Shown here piece after piece: positions 12,149 to 23,559 of a stretch of 64,000 nt of DNA. Source of the DNA: Cryptomeria japonica (lineage: Eukaryota > Streptophyta > Pinopsida > Cupressales > Cupressaceae); contig NC_081412.1 of assembly GCF_030272615.1 (NCBI RefSeq), positions 669,318,852-669,382,851 of the forward strand. Direction: 5' to 3'. Made by a program: the position numbers and the translations under genes. The notes under the pieces were generated by a model. It ran no database searches, was not told the origin of the DNA, and saw nothing but the letters and a program-made list of their open reading frames with translations. How positions within the stretch are numbered: the first letter of the stretch is position 1; each line of letters starts with the position of its first letter.

Positions 12149-12270
12149 ATTTTTGGCAGTTTTACTCCTAAGCCTGTTTTGAGTCCTGTTTTTCAATCCG
12201 TTTGAGAAAAATTGATTTTGATTATGATGAATAGTTAATCATTAGTATTGAATGCAGTCATTATGCACAA

Positions 12271-15200
12271 ATGTCAAAGCTCTCTCATAACAAGCCCGAG
12301 TCTTCCTCAGGACAACCCTCTCTATGTAAAGCCTCATCAAAAAAGATGAAATACAAGTACGACAGGTACTTGAATATGTATCCAGAGAGTTCAGTAGACT
12401 CAAATATTAAGGAGATTAGGGACACCAAAATTGGGCTTGTTGACATGCAAGAATTTGTTGACCGGGTTTAGAAGGCTCTTGCACGTCTAACTAGTTTTTT
12501 CAAATCTGAGCTACACAAGTATGCATCTTTCCTAGTTGCGGCTCATGATCCTGAATTTGTACTGGTAGTGGATGATCACTTTGATCCAAGCACAAGGCAA
12601 GTAAAGGATGATGATTAGAATGTCATCATGACCCTAGATAGTATATTCTCCAATAGTGTCTTGAAAGGCTCATCAGTTGAAGAAGTAGCTGATATTTTTC
12701 AAGAGAGTGCTCAAGAGTACTACGAGAAACATGAAGATAAATGCAAAAAGGTGATCAATACTGTTTATCTCTCTACAACAAGAACTTCCCTCACCTCACA
12801 ATGGCCTAAATCCTTCCATAGGAGTGATTCTAATGAAGAATATAATGACATGGTTACTATGTTATCCAAAGTGAGAGGATTAAAAGACTCTCATTATTTC
12901 CAAAGCTAGATGACTTACAACATAAATATAATCAGAAAGGGAGCTACAAGAATTGATTGGGGAGAACAGATCAGTGATGTGCTTTGTGCCCAATTGAAAG
13001 AGGTCAAGGTAACACTGAAGTTTTATATGACCTCATACCTAGTTTACGTAGCGGCTTCAATGAAGCAATATCTAGGCTTGTCAATTAAGGGTGATAGAAG
13101 AGTGGTGCCTGTTTGGGAATACTATGACCAACTAACTATCAAAAATCAAGGTAATCATTACAGGAGGGTTATTGATGCCTTCTTTGCTGTTTGGAAGTGC
13201 ATTTTTGATAAAGGCCTGTAGAAGAGAAGAATATCAGAGGTCGCTTACAACAAGGTGTCTCCTTTTGGGTGTGTATTTTTACAATTCCCCACATTCACCT
13301 ATATTCGAATTGGATGTTTCTTAGGTGAACCCTTCATCCTTCCAAGGTTTCCTTCAGAGAAAATCATCCTTATGGAGCTGTGTAGACAACTGATTAGTGT
13401 GCATGACAAACAATCACAAGCACATAAGATTGGGCTGAAATTCCCAGAGTCAATTGGCAGGTATTCCATGCTAACCAATCCCAAGGCCAAAAATATGGAG
13501 GAGGAAATGCAGTGGAATACCATGAGAAGATTCAAGGCCCGGACTGATTTTGATTTTTAGGGTATAAAGAGAAAACTCAAAAGGACATACACTAATGTTT
13601 ATAGGTTTGAGGATGTTTGGGTGGATTGTCAAAATGAGGAGGATATAAGAAGGATGGATTTTAGCTGCCTTACTCTAGAACAAATTGAAAATATGGATCT
13701 AGCTAAGATCCCAATGACTATGGAAGACAGAGATGACATAGTGGAACCTGTTTATTATGAGAAGAAGATTGTTGACTCCCCACTTCCACTTGTGCAATGG
13801 TTGAAGAAGGAAAGAAAATCTATTACACAAAGGATCTCTCCTATCTTAGCAAACACCAATACTTGCTTGCTAAAAAAGAATATCAGGATGAAACAACTTC
13901 CCACTAGTTTAGGAGATGATGACAATAGTGATGGTCCATTGGGCAAGATAGTGACAGCTGAAACAAGAAACAAGAGCAAGGAAGACTCATAAGTACTATC
14001 CTTAGCTCCTGTGGTACAATCAAAGGGTAAAGGGCCCAAAATCAAATCTACAGTTAAAGGGTCGAAGAAGGGTGAGTCATCATCCACACCACAGGAAGCA
14101 GTGATGAAGGAGTCAAAGCAACTGCCTGCTAGTGAAGTTGGAAAGGGAAAAGAGGTTGAAGAAGGTGAAATTCCTCAACAAGAGGAAGTATAGGCAGAGG
14201 AAGTATCACATCCATCTGAAGTTGATGCCGCGATTACTTCATAGGTAATCGCCCATTCTATTGACTCTGATTCTGACTCTGACCAAGAAGATGAAGATTT
14301 TCAAGAAGATGGAGATCTAAGTATGGGTATGACACAATCAGAGAACATTGGTCAGTTTTTTACAATAACCAACTTCTCTAATTTAGATGATATCCCTTCA
14401 TCTACTTTTGAATCCACCATGATGGATTTTAATGAGACCTTGCAAGATGCACTTACAGAACAGGTTTCAATAGATTTACCTGTAAGTGATAAAGTTACAT
14501 TTACGACACCCTCAACTCTTCCATCTATAACTAAAGAGGTAGTAGCAACAAATGTTCCACTAAATGCCTCAATATCAGCACCCTCAGTAACACTCACAAC
14601 TACTCCAAGTTCCAGTCAACCTGCTTCTGAAGCCTCAACTCCAAGTCAGTAAGGAGCTACTACCCCATTAGCCAATCCAGAACTTCCCCCTTGGATGGAA
14701 GTAGTGGCTCCTAAGAGGAAAAAATAGGTGATATCTCTAGATGAGTTTGACTTTGAACTTTTAGTTCCTCCAAAACCTAAGGGAATCAAAAAGCCGAAGA
14801 CAGTATCTCGAGTGGTAGTAGACCCTGCTTCCAAGAGAAAATATGTTGAAGTTATGGCACCGTCATCAGACAAGGAAAAAGGCAACATACGATCTGAAGA
14901 TTATACCATGCAGGTTATAGAGCTCAGGGTGGAAGCTCATGAGAGAGTGAAATTCAATTCTTAGACAACCCTTAATTATTTATTGAGAAGATTGGATCAG
15001 GAGAGGGATGAGAAAAATATCTTGAAGCAGAAGTGTGAACAACTAACCAACGTCCTTTTAAAGTTAACACAATCTTCTCAAGAGGTTTAACCTATAGGAT
15101 CATCAATAGACACTGAAGCTCTTAGAAAGATTAAACAGGTAGGAGCTAAAGGCCGAGTCATGGACGAATGGATCTCGCGGCTAAGGTTAGAAGGCTCTCA

Positions 15201-15840
15201 TCTTCTGAGCTCGACAGTGGAACTATTGTCTGATTATGAAGTGATCCAGAGTCGGATGCAAGGACTCAAAACCTCTTTATCATAGGAAATTGAGGAAGTT
15301 GTGAAAAGCATTGCCTTGTGGAGAAAAATGGAGGATTTCAGGATAGATGTCCTGGTTGAGAACAAGGTAATTCCCACAAGGGAGAAGCACATTCAGATCT
15401 TGTCATTATTGTCTCATAAACATGAGACAATTAAATTAATGACTGCAGATCTGGACCGGGAAAAGAAAGAAGGTGATGATGAGGTTGACTTTATTTTTGC
15501 TAAAGCTGGTGATCTCCCTTGCTATTTGTATGATGGTGATCAAAATCTTGTCACTGCTGAAGTTGTTACACAGGAATTCCTTTCCTTGATGGACCAATGC
15601 ATGAGATAGGATTTATCGCTTGATACGTTTGATAAACTGTTAGAAATTCAGGTCAATTTTGAAGTCCTCACATCCATGTTGAAGGATGTTAAAAAGAAAT
15701 AGGTGAAGATTCAAGATGCAGTGTCTCGCATCCAAATCATCACAAGTTCTACCTTGATGTCGAACGAAGTAGAGGTCAAAGCCATCCTTGCTAAATTCGA
15801 AGGCTTTCAGAAATCCAATGAAGAAGAGAATCAAGAATGA
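12271..15840 (+). pseudogene. E1 LTR-spanning accessory ORF (~1190 codons)
   Basis: From ATG 12271 to TGA 15838-15840 one frame reads through 3.5 kb without a frameshift. It is interrupted by TAG at 12469, 12616, 12907, 13219, 13558, 14191, 14242, 14725, 14962, 15283, 15607 and 15700, and TAA at 13990, 14650 and 15088. Codons ~1-290 lie in the internal region; the rest is in the U3 of the 3' LTR. The N-terminal half looks globular (motifs GEPFILPRFP and RQLISVHD near 13327-13407). A Lys-rich patch (KGKGPKIKS) and an acidic, Ser/Thr-rich linker (about 14080-14660) follow, then a charged, probably coiled-coil C-terminus. It lacks RT, protease, integrase and zinc-knuckle motifs. I do not recognise the family. 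It shares motifs with the ORFs at 40123-43743 and 59230-62410. If expressed, it would lie at the 3' end of the genomic RNA. Confidence 0.75.
13087..13105 (+). other. Candidate E1 polypurine tract
   Basis: AAGGGTGATAGAAGAGTGG is the only purine-rich run just before the inferred 3' LTR start (TG at 13110). It is also coding within the accessory ORF. Placement depends on where the 3' LTR truly begins. Confidence 0.35.
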
Positions 15841-16754
15841 AGTTTCCCCTTTGGCACTCTTTCTTCATGCAGCTGCACTGATATATGTTGTCAATTTTCA
15901 CGCAGTTGCACATTTTCTTTATGTAGTAGTTGTAGTAAAATGGTACTGTGTAGTTGAATTAGTCAACTATGCCCACCTTTTTCTCAACGTGTTTTCCTAT
16001 ATAAGGAGGACCTTTTTGTAAATATTTTCTTTTCATGCTTAGCAAAACTCTATTGGATTTTTATCCCAATTAAGACTTTGGGATTTTGTGGTGAAAATTC
16101 AATCAAACAAATAAAGAAAACAGTTTTGTTGATTGCAAACTTTGTGTTGTATCAAGAAAGTTGTTTATATTATTTAATGTTCCTATGTCCATTGAATACA
16201 TATTAGCTTTACTTCTTTGATCTTTAAGATATTGCTACATGGTTAGAGAGCTCTCAAATCTTGCCAATAGACTTTGTGCTCTTAGCATACTTGAGAAATC
16301 TGTTGATAAATTAAGTGACTTGTAGTAAGCTTTGTATTGTTGTGGTTATTTGTAGTTTAATTGATTAGAAATCTATACTTGAAGACTTTGAACTTTAAGC
16401 TAAGTTTCTAATTGTTTAATCTATAATGATTAGTGCGAATTAGTGTTACCATAAAGGAGACTTTGTGCTACTTAAAAGTAACTCTTTGTGTAGTTTGTTA
16501 GATTAATAGTTCTTTTCTTTAAGTATCTGAAGAGGTAGAGGAATTGTAACTAGGTGAAGGAAGAACACATAAACTCTGAAAAAAGAGAGTTATATGCCCA
16601 ACACCAACCCACAAATTTAATTTCTTATTAATTAGAGGAGAAATTTCATAGGGAACCTCCCCTTGATGAGAGGAGAGATTAATTTCTTAGCATAGCGTTG
16701 TGTGAATTTCATGTTTTGTCATTAGTACGCTGGTGACAAAATATTCACCCAACA
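13110..16754 (+). repeat. E1 3' LTR (~3645 bp)
   Basis: Collinear with the 5' LTR from about 13135 to its end CACCCAACA at 16754, followed by the TSD AGTTC. The left boundary is inferred: TGTTTGGGAATACTATG at 13110 is only loosely similar to the 5' LTR start, but it is the only TG near the point where homology begins. The accessory ORF passes through this boundary unbroken. Contains TATA at 15998 and AATAAA at 16110. Confidence 0.75.
15998..16006 (+). promoter_or_regulatory. E1 3' LTR TATA box and downstream AATAAA
   Basis: TATATAAGG copy of the 5' LTR motif, with AATAAA at 16110-16115. In the 3' LTR the AATAAA would serve polyadenylation of element RNA. Confidence 0.5.
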
Positions 16755-16759
16755 AGTTC
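16755..16759. repeat. E1 target-site duplication, right copy
   Basis: AGTTC, identical to 927-931. Confidence 0.88.
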
Positions 16760-19700
16760 AATGAAGGTACTATTTCCACTTTACAATAATTGGAGACCAT
16801 TATATATAGAGAAAGGAAGTTACATATTCATTGCATTTAAGACAAGTCAATAATCGAACAAGCATCTATGGACCACAAGAAGGGAAAATTTGGAACTTGT
16901 TGGTGTTGTAAATAGATATTCTTTAATCAGTAAATTGTTGTATTCTAGTAGGAAAATAGAGCCCCAACCGAATTAGTTGGGGTCATCTTTAATATTGGGT
17001 ATTCTTCTCTTTAACCATTTAGATTTGTATGTTGATTTAGTTATTTAGTACAGAACAATGAAAAAGAATAGCCTAGACCTTAACTCAATTTGGTATTGTA
17101 AGCATTGGGGAAGTCACTCTTACATTTGTTTGGAGTGTTACAAGTGATTAAAGGACACTATTAAAAAAATAATGAATAGAGATAATGATGCAATGATACC
17201 ATAGACTAAAGGCCTCATGAAGAATAAGACTATTGACATGATAGTGAGTAGTGAGTAGGGGTAAAGAGGCAATAAGGAATAAGACAATTTTGTGTAAGGT
17301 TTTAGACCTTAGAATGATACAAAAGTTATGGAACATAAGATGGACAATCAATATGTGATGACATCACAATATGCCACAGGAAAAGTCAAGAAGTTTCATG
17401 GGAAACATGAACAAAAGCTCTCAATAGAGAGAGACATAGAGATAAATGATTGGCAACTTGGCATGAAAGAGGACAACTATATGAGGGTCTTGTGAAGTGT
17501 TACAACCAGGACAATCATTTTAGAGGATCTAACTTTAAATTTGGGATGCCTTCTTGATACCTTGACATATATAAGTACACCTTATGAGTAGTAGATGCAT
17601 CAAGGGTTTCTTTAGACCATTATCAATGTTTTTGGAGTAATTCAAGAGTTATTAAAGGCCTATTTCTATTTCATCCACCCATAATAAGACTTCTCAAAAT
17701 TTAAAAGCTATGAATAACACATACTATTGAAATGGTGGAAATGTGCATATTAGTCTAAAAATGCAAACTAAGAGCTTAGTTAATCACTTTTTCCACTTTT
17801 CATTGGGGGAATAATCAATGAGATCTAACTTTAATCCTAAAGTAGAGATAAATTTTGTGTTTGATTATTCCCTTTTTTGTGTTTTGATATGATTGGATAT
17901 GATTTAGTGTGAAAATGCAAGAACTAGGTAAAATGATACAAAATTGACAAGATTCATAAATAGATCGATACATAACAAAAAGAAAACATGCAAGATATCT
18001 TAAAGTGAGATGTTGAGAACTTGTTATTAAAACTTGGAGCTAAAAGTGTCAATCAAGTGAGCTAGGTGCCATGGACTTGGAGATGTCTTTGTCAGCTAAG
18101 GCTTTAAATTTTGGATCAAGAGGCTGTATAGATCTTCCCTCCAAAATTCAACCTAAAAGTGTCATTGAAGTCACCAAATTGACATATTCCAATTCTTTTT
18201 CCTATTCAAAGTCTAGGACTATGTATCTCAATATTCTCTATGCAATCCAAAGCTTTTGGTTGTTGGATCTATAACCTGCACAAATAGAAAAGTGAAAATG
18301 TTGTTATGTATTGTGGCTTTCCTAAGTCAAACCCTATTCTGGTGTTTCCACCTCCTTTACAACTATGATGATGAAAAAGAGATTTTACCCATGTTAGAGA
18401 TAAGGCTAAATCATAATTGAAATGCTAACTTGAAATTATATTACCTTCAAAATTGATAATGATGGCAACACAATTCTCTTTAGATAAGTCCTTTAGGTGT
18501 TGATATAATAAAATTACATAAAAAAGACATTGAATTTAATGTAAGTTGTTATAGCTTATTTCTCCGTGGTGCTCAAATTTGAAGACACGATCAATAATTC
18601 TTACTCAATGACTAGGAACTCATAGAATGATCTTAGGTCCCTTATGAATGAGAAATATTTTCTTTATATAGGGTTCACATGTTCTTTCCTAATTTAGGCT
18701 ATTTTCCAAAAATCTTATCAAAATTTCAAAGAACATATTGAAAATGGTAAGAATCAATACTCAAACATATTTTATTTTGGTCGCCTTTTAGAGTGACTAT
18801 GATGTTAGGCACCCTAGTCCTCCTAGGAGGAGAACTAGAGAAAGATGGTTGTAGAGTATCTAGACCCAAGAAATAGGATTAGGCCACCTCATGAGCGTAT
18901 GAAAATAATTTGGATGTGATAGGGCTACAAATAGGATTAAAATGAGCTATGAGAGAGCATGCTAAAGCAAGGTCCCAAAAGGGAGTACAACATTGTAAAG
19001 GGTTATAATCTATGACACTACAACTATAGCTTTGGGAAGTTGGTTGAGCAGTTACATGAGGAGTAGAAATATAGGACACAAAGAGTAGATATAGGGAAAT
19101 TTTAAAGGATTTTTGACTTAGTGCAAGTGTCAAGTCCAAGAATCTAATCTTGAGGAGGTTGGTGCCTTGGACAATAGTTGAGGAGTATGGGGCAATTTAG
19201 ACTTAGTATGAGCCTATTGAGGGCATCTACAAGCTGATTTAGGAGCACAATCAATTCATGGTTCAAGGAAGGAGACTTTTCCTCACTTTACCATAATTTT
19301 TGAACACATTTGAGGCCTTAAAAAGTAGCTATAATTAGTTCGATGACCAAGGAGGTATAAGTTAGTAACCTAGTGTAACACAAATCTTCTTTCTTAACAC
19401 ATTTTTCATCTATTGTAGAAAGTTGTTGCATAGCACAAAGCTCAACCTTAGGCTTCATTTATAAGTTATTTCTTGCTATCGTAGGCCCAAGATTTTAATA
19501 GGAAAACCAATTCTTTCTGGTATTGCAACAATAAATAGACTCATTTTTAATAATGTACAGCTGTTTGTAAGCACCTTTAATAAACAAAAGGGCTATTTTA
19601 CCTTTACTTATTTCTATTTATTATGCAAAAACATTTAGCATAGTTGATGTAAATCTTATGGTAAAATTATTTTCCTTTTTCCCTACATTCTTTGCATTTA

Positions 19701-20968
19701 TGTAGAAAATATGTATTCTTCCATGTCATAACTCATGTTTAACCAATAAAGGAGAGAGTTTAAATTGTCATAGCATTACAACTTCCTTCTTAATGTTGTC
19801 CTTGACATATTGAACCTAGTTGTGAAACACTATTGTAAAGACATATGAAATGTTGACTTGTGTATGATAGGGTTCAATTTATTGATTGCATTGTGTCTCT
19901 AGAACAATAGTATACATTTGAAATCAGTTTGATGCATCATTGTGGTAGCCATAAGTTTCATTCCAAGCCATCTCTTTTTCATTTTTTTAGTAAAGTTAGT
20001 AGTTTATTTTAGTTTTGGGTGACGATAATAGGGAACCAATCTTGATTGGAGGTTGACCTCTAAATATCAAATACCAAACTTTGAGAGACCTTCTCATGTT
20101 TCACTAGGTTGCTAAGTTTTGGTCTCAGCAAGGGTGAAAACCTTAGTGATGGAAATTTTTGGAATACTTGGTAGGACAATTTGAACTATTTTAGTTCAAA
20201 TATTTTCCATGCATTAAGGATATTGGTGTGTCTATCAGTATTTTCTACCTTTGGAGGTATTCTTTACGCACACTTGATGTCTCTAGAAAGCTAGTCTACT
20301 CGATTGAAGTAGAAAAAAGTGCCAGTGTAATATCATAAATTGTATCCTATGTAATTTTACATCACATGTGTCTTCCCTTTAGATTAACTTAAGATATTTA
20401 TGTTCTTTATCATTTATATTGATCCAATGCATCCCTTATTGCTATGCATGCCTAAATTAGTAATCGAACTAAGTTTGATTTTTACCTCAATGTATGCACT
20501 TTGTGTAGACGCTTGCATGATACATTAACATATCAAAAAAAATTATGACTGTGATAGCTATTAGAATGTTACAGTTATCACATCTTGGCAGTGTAAATTT
20601 GCCTCTACCAACCTGCATCAACATAAAAAATCACCTACCTTTACTAACTTCACTTAAAATCTATTCCTTTTACCTCTATTTTTAGAACTTTAGAACTTTG
20701 TTATTGATTCTTGAACATCATTCTTGCATTCACAAATCTCTAGGACTCACATAACAGTCACATTTAGCTCCTTGTATTCTGTTCTTTGCCATTTTTTTAT
20801 TAGATAGATTTCTTAAAGCATTATTGCAGGATCACACAAAGAACACCATCATTTCTTGGGAGCCCCTTGTTGCTTCTTTGTTGCACTCATAGGCTACTTG
20901 GATTCTATTATTGAGGAGTGGTAACTCATAAAGGTTTATTGATCATATTATCTTATTATAATTGAAAT
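16760..20968. other. Spacer between E1 and E2, no gene seen
   Basis: About 4.2 kb of AT-rich sequence. I see no coding frame with a recognisable domain, no LTR pair and no tandem array. It may be old, unrecognisable transposon DNA. Confidence 0.55.
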
Positions 20969-20973
20969 CATAT

Positions 20974-22438
20974 TGATGCTATGAAAAAAGGATGTTAGGA
21001 TATTGGGAAACAAACACAAACACAAACACAAACACACAAGCAACAAACCAAGTGTTAGTGTTAGAAATCACAAATAAAATATTATCCTAAGCAAGCATAT
21101 CAAGAGAGACACAAAACACAAATTAGAAAGCTTAACAAATCTAAGAAATGCAATAAAACATCTCCAAATGCCCTCCACCATGTTAAGTTCCCAAACGAGT
21201 GCAGCTCTCAGTAGCTTTTTGCACTATTCTGGATGCCTTATGGAGGTTCAAGATTGTAGAATGAAAGCTTATGAAAATGCAAATGTGAACAAACTAAAAT
21301 GAGATATTATCTAATTATCTAATGTTAATTTTAGCCCAAAAAGACAAATGTAAATTATTATGCTAAATGCTCTCTAAATTTCACTATAAACTAGATGTAT
21401 ACAAGATTTCAGGATCTGGATTATGAAGAAATGAGCTCTATTTATAGGTAAAATGAAACAATGGATGGTTGAGATTGAGTAATCTCAACAAGGGCCAAGA
21501 TTGATGGGTTTATGATCTTTGTGAGAACTTTCAACCCAATCCTAGGATGACAAATTTCAACAAGAGATTGGTTGAGAGGGGAGGGAACAAGCATTACATG
21601 CTTGAGATGACTTGAGGGTTAACTTGGGAGGTAAGGTTAATGTTGATCTAAATGAATAAAGTCATTATCCAATACGTTATGTCTTTATCCAATGGATAAA
21701 CTCTTGTGCAAGAGTTAGTGAGGATAACCATGGTCAAAGCAACAAATGATTGAAGAGACCCATGAGTCAAATGAGGGTTGAGTTAGAGGTAAAGTCTCTA
21801 ACCATGTGGGTGAATTGAGTTAACCATAAATGGTTATGTAAGATCTATTAATGGTCATGAAAGAGCCATTAGTGGTTTGGAAGACTTTAGAGGTTAACTT
21901 GTTGAGCACATAAAGCATTAAATGCTTTTCAAAGACTTTGGAGTTTTTGAGAAGTGACCTCAAGTTGCTTAGGAATGCAACAATATTTAAGAGATGGATT
22001 AGGATAATTAGGAATGATTAGAAAGTGGTTAGAAGGGTCTAGAAGGGAATTTAGGATTCAAGTGGGTTTGGTGGGTGAGGGAAAATAGAATTTTAATTAA
22101 AATAAAATTAATTTATTTCAATTGTAGTTGCAACTTGCATTTGTAGGAGAATGCAAGTGGGGGGGGGATTTGTTTAATGATTTAAATAAATATTGATTTA
22201 TTTATTTAAAAGAAAAAGGGGTTCAAATTAAATAAATATGATTTATTTATTTAATTGATTTAGAGGTGTGGTTTAATGAATTAATTAGAATAAATTGAAT
22301 AATTTATTTAATTAATAGGAAAAGGGGTTGAAAATGAATTACTTAAATATTAATTTAATTAACTGGTGACTAGTGGTTTATTAATCAAATAAACAATAAA
22401 TATTTATTTAATTAAATGGATAGATTTATGTGACTACA
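20974..22438 (-). repeat. E2 3' LTR (left)
   Basis: 1465 bp, TGATGCTATG...GTGACTACA on the plus strand. Very similar by eye to 50326-51776 and partly to 57156-58061. The inner end is AT-rich with repeated TTATTTATTTAA. TSD CATAT lies immediately left. Confidence 0.85.
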
Positions 22439-22452
22439 TTTGCCCCTCTTTG
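22439..22452 (-). other. E2 polypurine tract
   Basis: Plus-strand TTTGCCCCTCTTTG, i.e. CAAAGAGGGGCAAA on the minus strand, ends exactly where the LTR TG begins. This is the standard plus-strand primer position and fixes E2 as minus-strand. Confidence 0.8.
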
Positions 22453-23001
22453 AGATGGTGCGGTTTATCGCATTGTTTCAAAGAAAGAAAAATAGGCATG
22501 AAGAAATACGCCCCATAAATATTATTTTAGTGGGTGGTATGCCCCCTCGAGAGATGGATCGAAAATTTTCAAAAAATCTGGCGATCTCTCAAAAAAGAAC
22601 GAGAATTGGCGGGGAGGTAGAAGAGAAGAAAATAACAATAATGGTGAAAGAATGGAAGAAATTTGGATTAAAATGGAGAAATGAGAGGCGGTGGAAGTTC
22701 ACGGGGACCACGACGGTGAGGGGGGTAAAATTGGTTTAGGGCTGGAAGGGTATATATGGAGGGGAAGGGGTGAAAACAAGGTTATTTGCATCCATCTCCA
22801 CAATGATTCAGAGCTCTGATAGTGACTTTTGGTGAGAGAGTGAGTAGCAGTCAGCATGCCGGTACCTATAGCAGATCATCGGCTAGAGCAGATCTGTTGA
22901 TTCTAGCTGCTAGATGACTACGGACCAGCAGTACACAAATTTGAACTTTTTCTTTTCATGCATTTTTGATATTTTTTTCCAAGTGTCCAATTCCAACCAA
23001 G

Positions 23002-23280
23002 ACAATAGCGTTAAAACTATGTTTTAGCGCGGTTGTCACCTAGAATAGCGCTTTTGTGCCACTATAGTGCTATTGTATAGTAGTTTTAGCGTGATCGATT
23101 GTTGTAGGGCAGTCATGAAGTAGTATTAGTGCTAATACATTTTTAGCCCTATTGAGTCAATGTTGTAGCACTATCGTCATGTTATGGTGCTTTTGTATAG
23201 GTCTTCTAGCGCTTTTGTTGTTTTAGCGCTAGTGTATAGTGGTTTTAGCGTGATTGTCAGCAGAATAGCGCTATTGTCCA
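23002..23280. repeat. AGCGCT-motif array, E2 3' end
   Basis: About a dozen variants of the palindromic octamer TAGCGCTA (TAGCGTTA, TAGTGCTA, AATAGCGCTATTG) at spacings of about 15-40 bases, for example at 23006, 23047, 23207, 23222 and 23264. A matching array lies at 49895-50236 near the other E2 LTR. 22453-23001 holds no recognised gene. Confidence 0.75.
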
Positions 23281-23559
23281 AAACATAGATGCCCCAGTGT
23301 TAGGAAAATGATCTCTTGATGCCTGTATTAGGTGGATGGATGGATAAGTTGTTTTGAATCATAGCAGCCCCATTGAGATTAGGTCATTATGATAAATACC
23401 TGTTGTAGTCTAGGTTTGCCATGATCACTTACTTGTTGAGACCCAAAGATACTTGATCAAAGTATCTGTTGATAGTCTAGGTTTAAACTTAAGAAAGTTT
23501 GAAACAATATAACTGATGATGATGTTGATGTGTGTGTAGGAGGATCTGCCCATTTTATA

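Larger units (their letters stand above)
932..16754 (+). mobile_element. E1: full-length Ty3/gypsy (Tat-like) LTR retrotransposon
   Basis: The outer ends are TG...CA and are flanked by the identical 5-mer AGTTC at 927-931 and 16755-16759, which is a target-site duplication. The order inside is 5' LTR, tRNA-type PBS, gag, protease, an RNase H-like domain, RT, RNase H, integrase, a palindrome array, and a large ORF that continues into the 3' LTR. RNase H upstream of RT plus a second RNase H after RT is a layout I know from plant Tat/Ogre-type gypsy elements. All enzymatic domains carry stops, and several active-site residues are lost, so this copy is dead. The two LTRs differ at roughly 7% of positions in a stretch I compared by eye (1080-1400 against 13252-13570), so the insertion is old. 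Confidence 0.9.

Noticed and set aside
10613-12270. A separate second element starting after the E1 integrase
   Set aside because: A single TSD pair (AGTTC) spans 932-16754 and the collinear LTRs bracket the whole. No LTR end or second TSD was found here.
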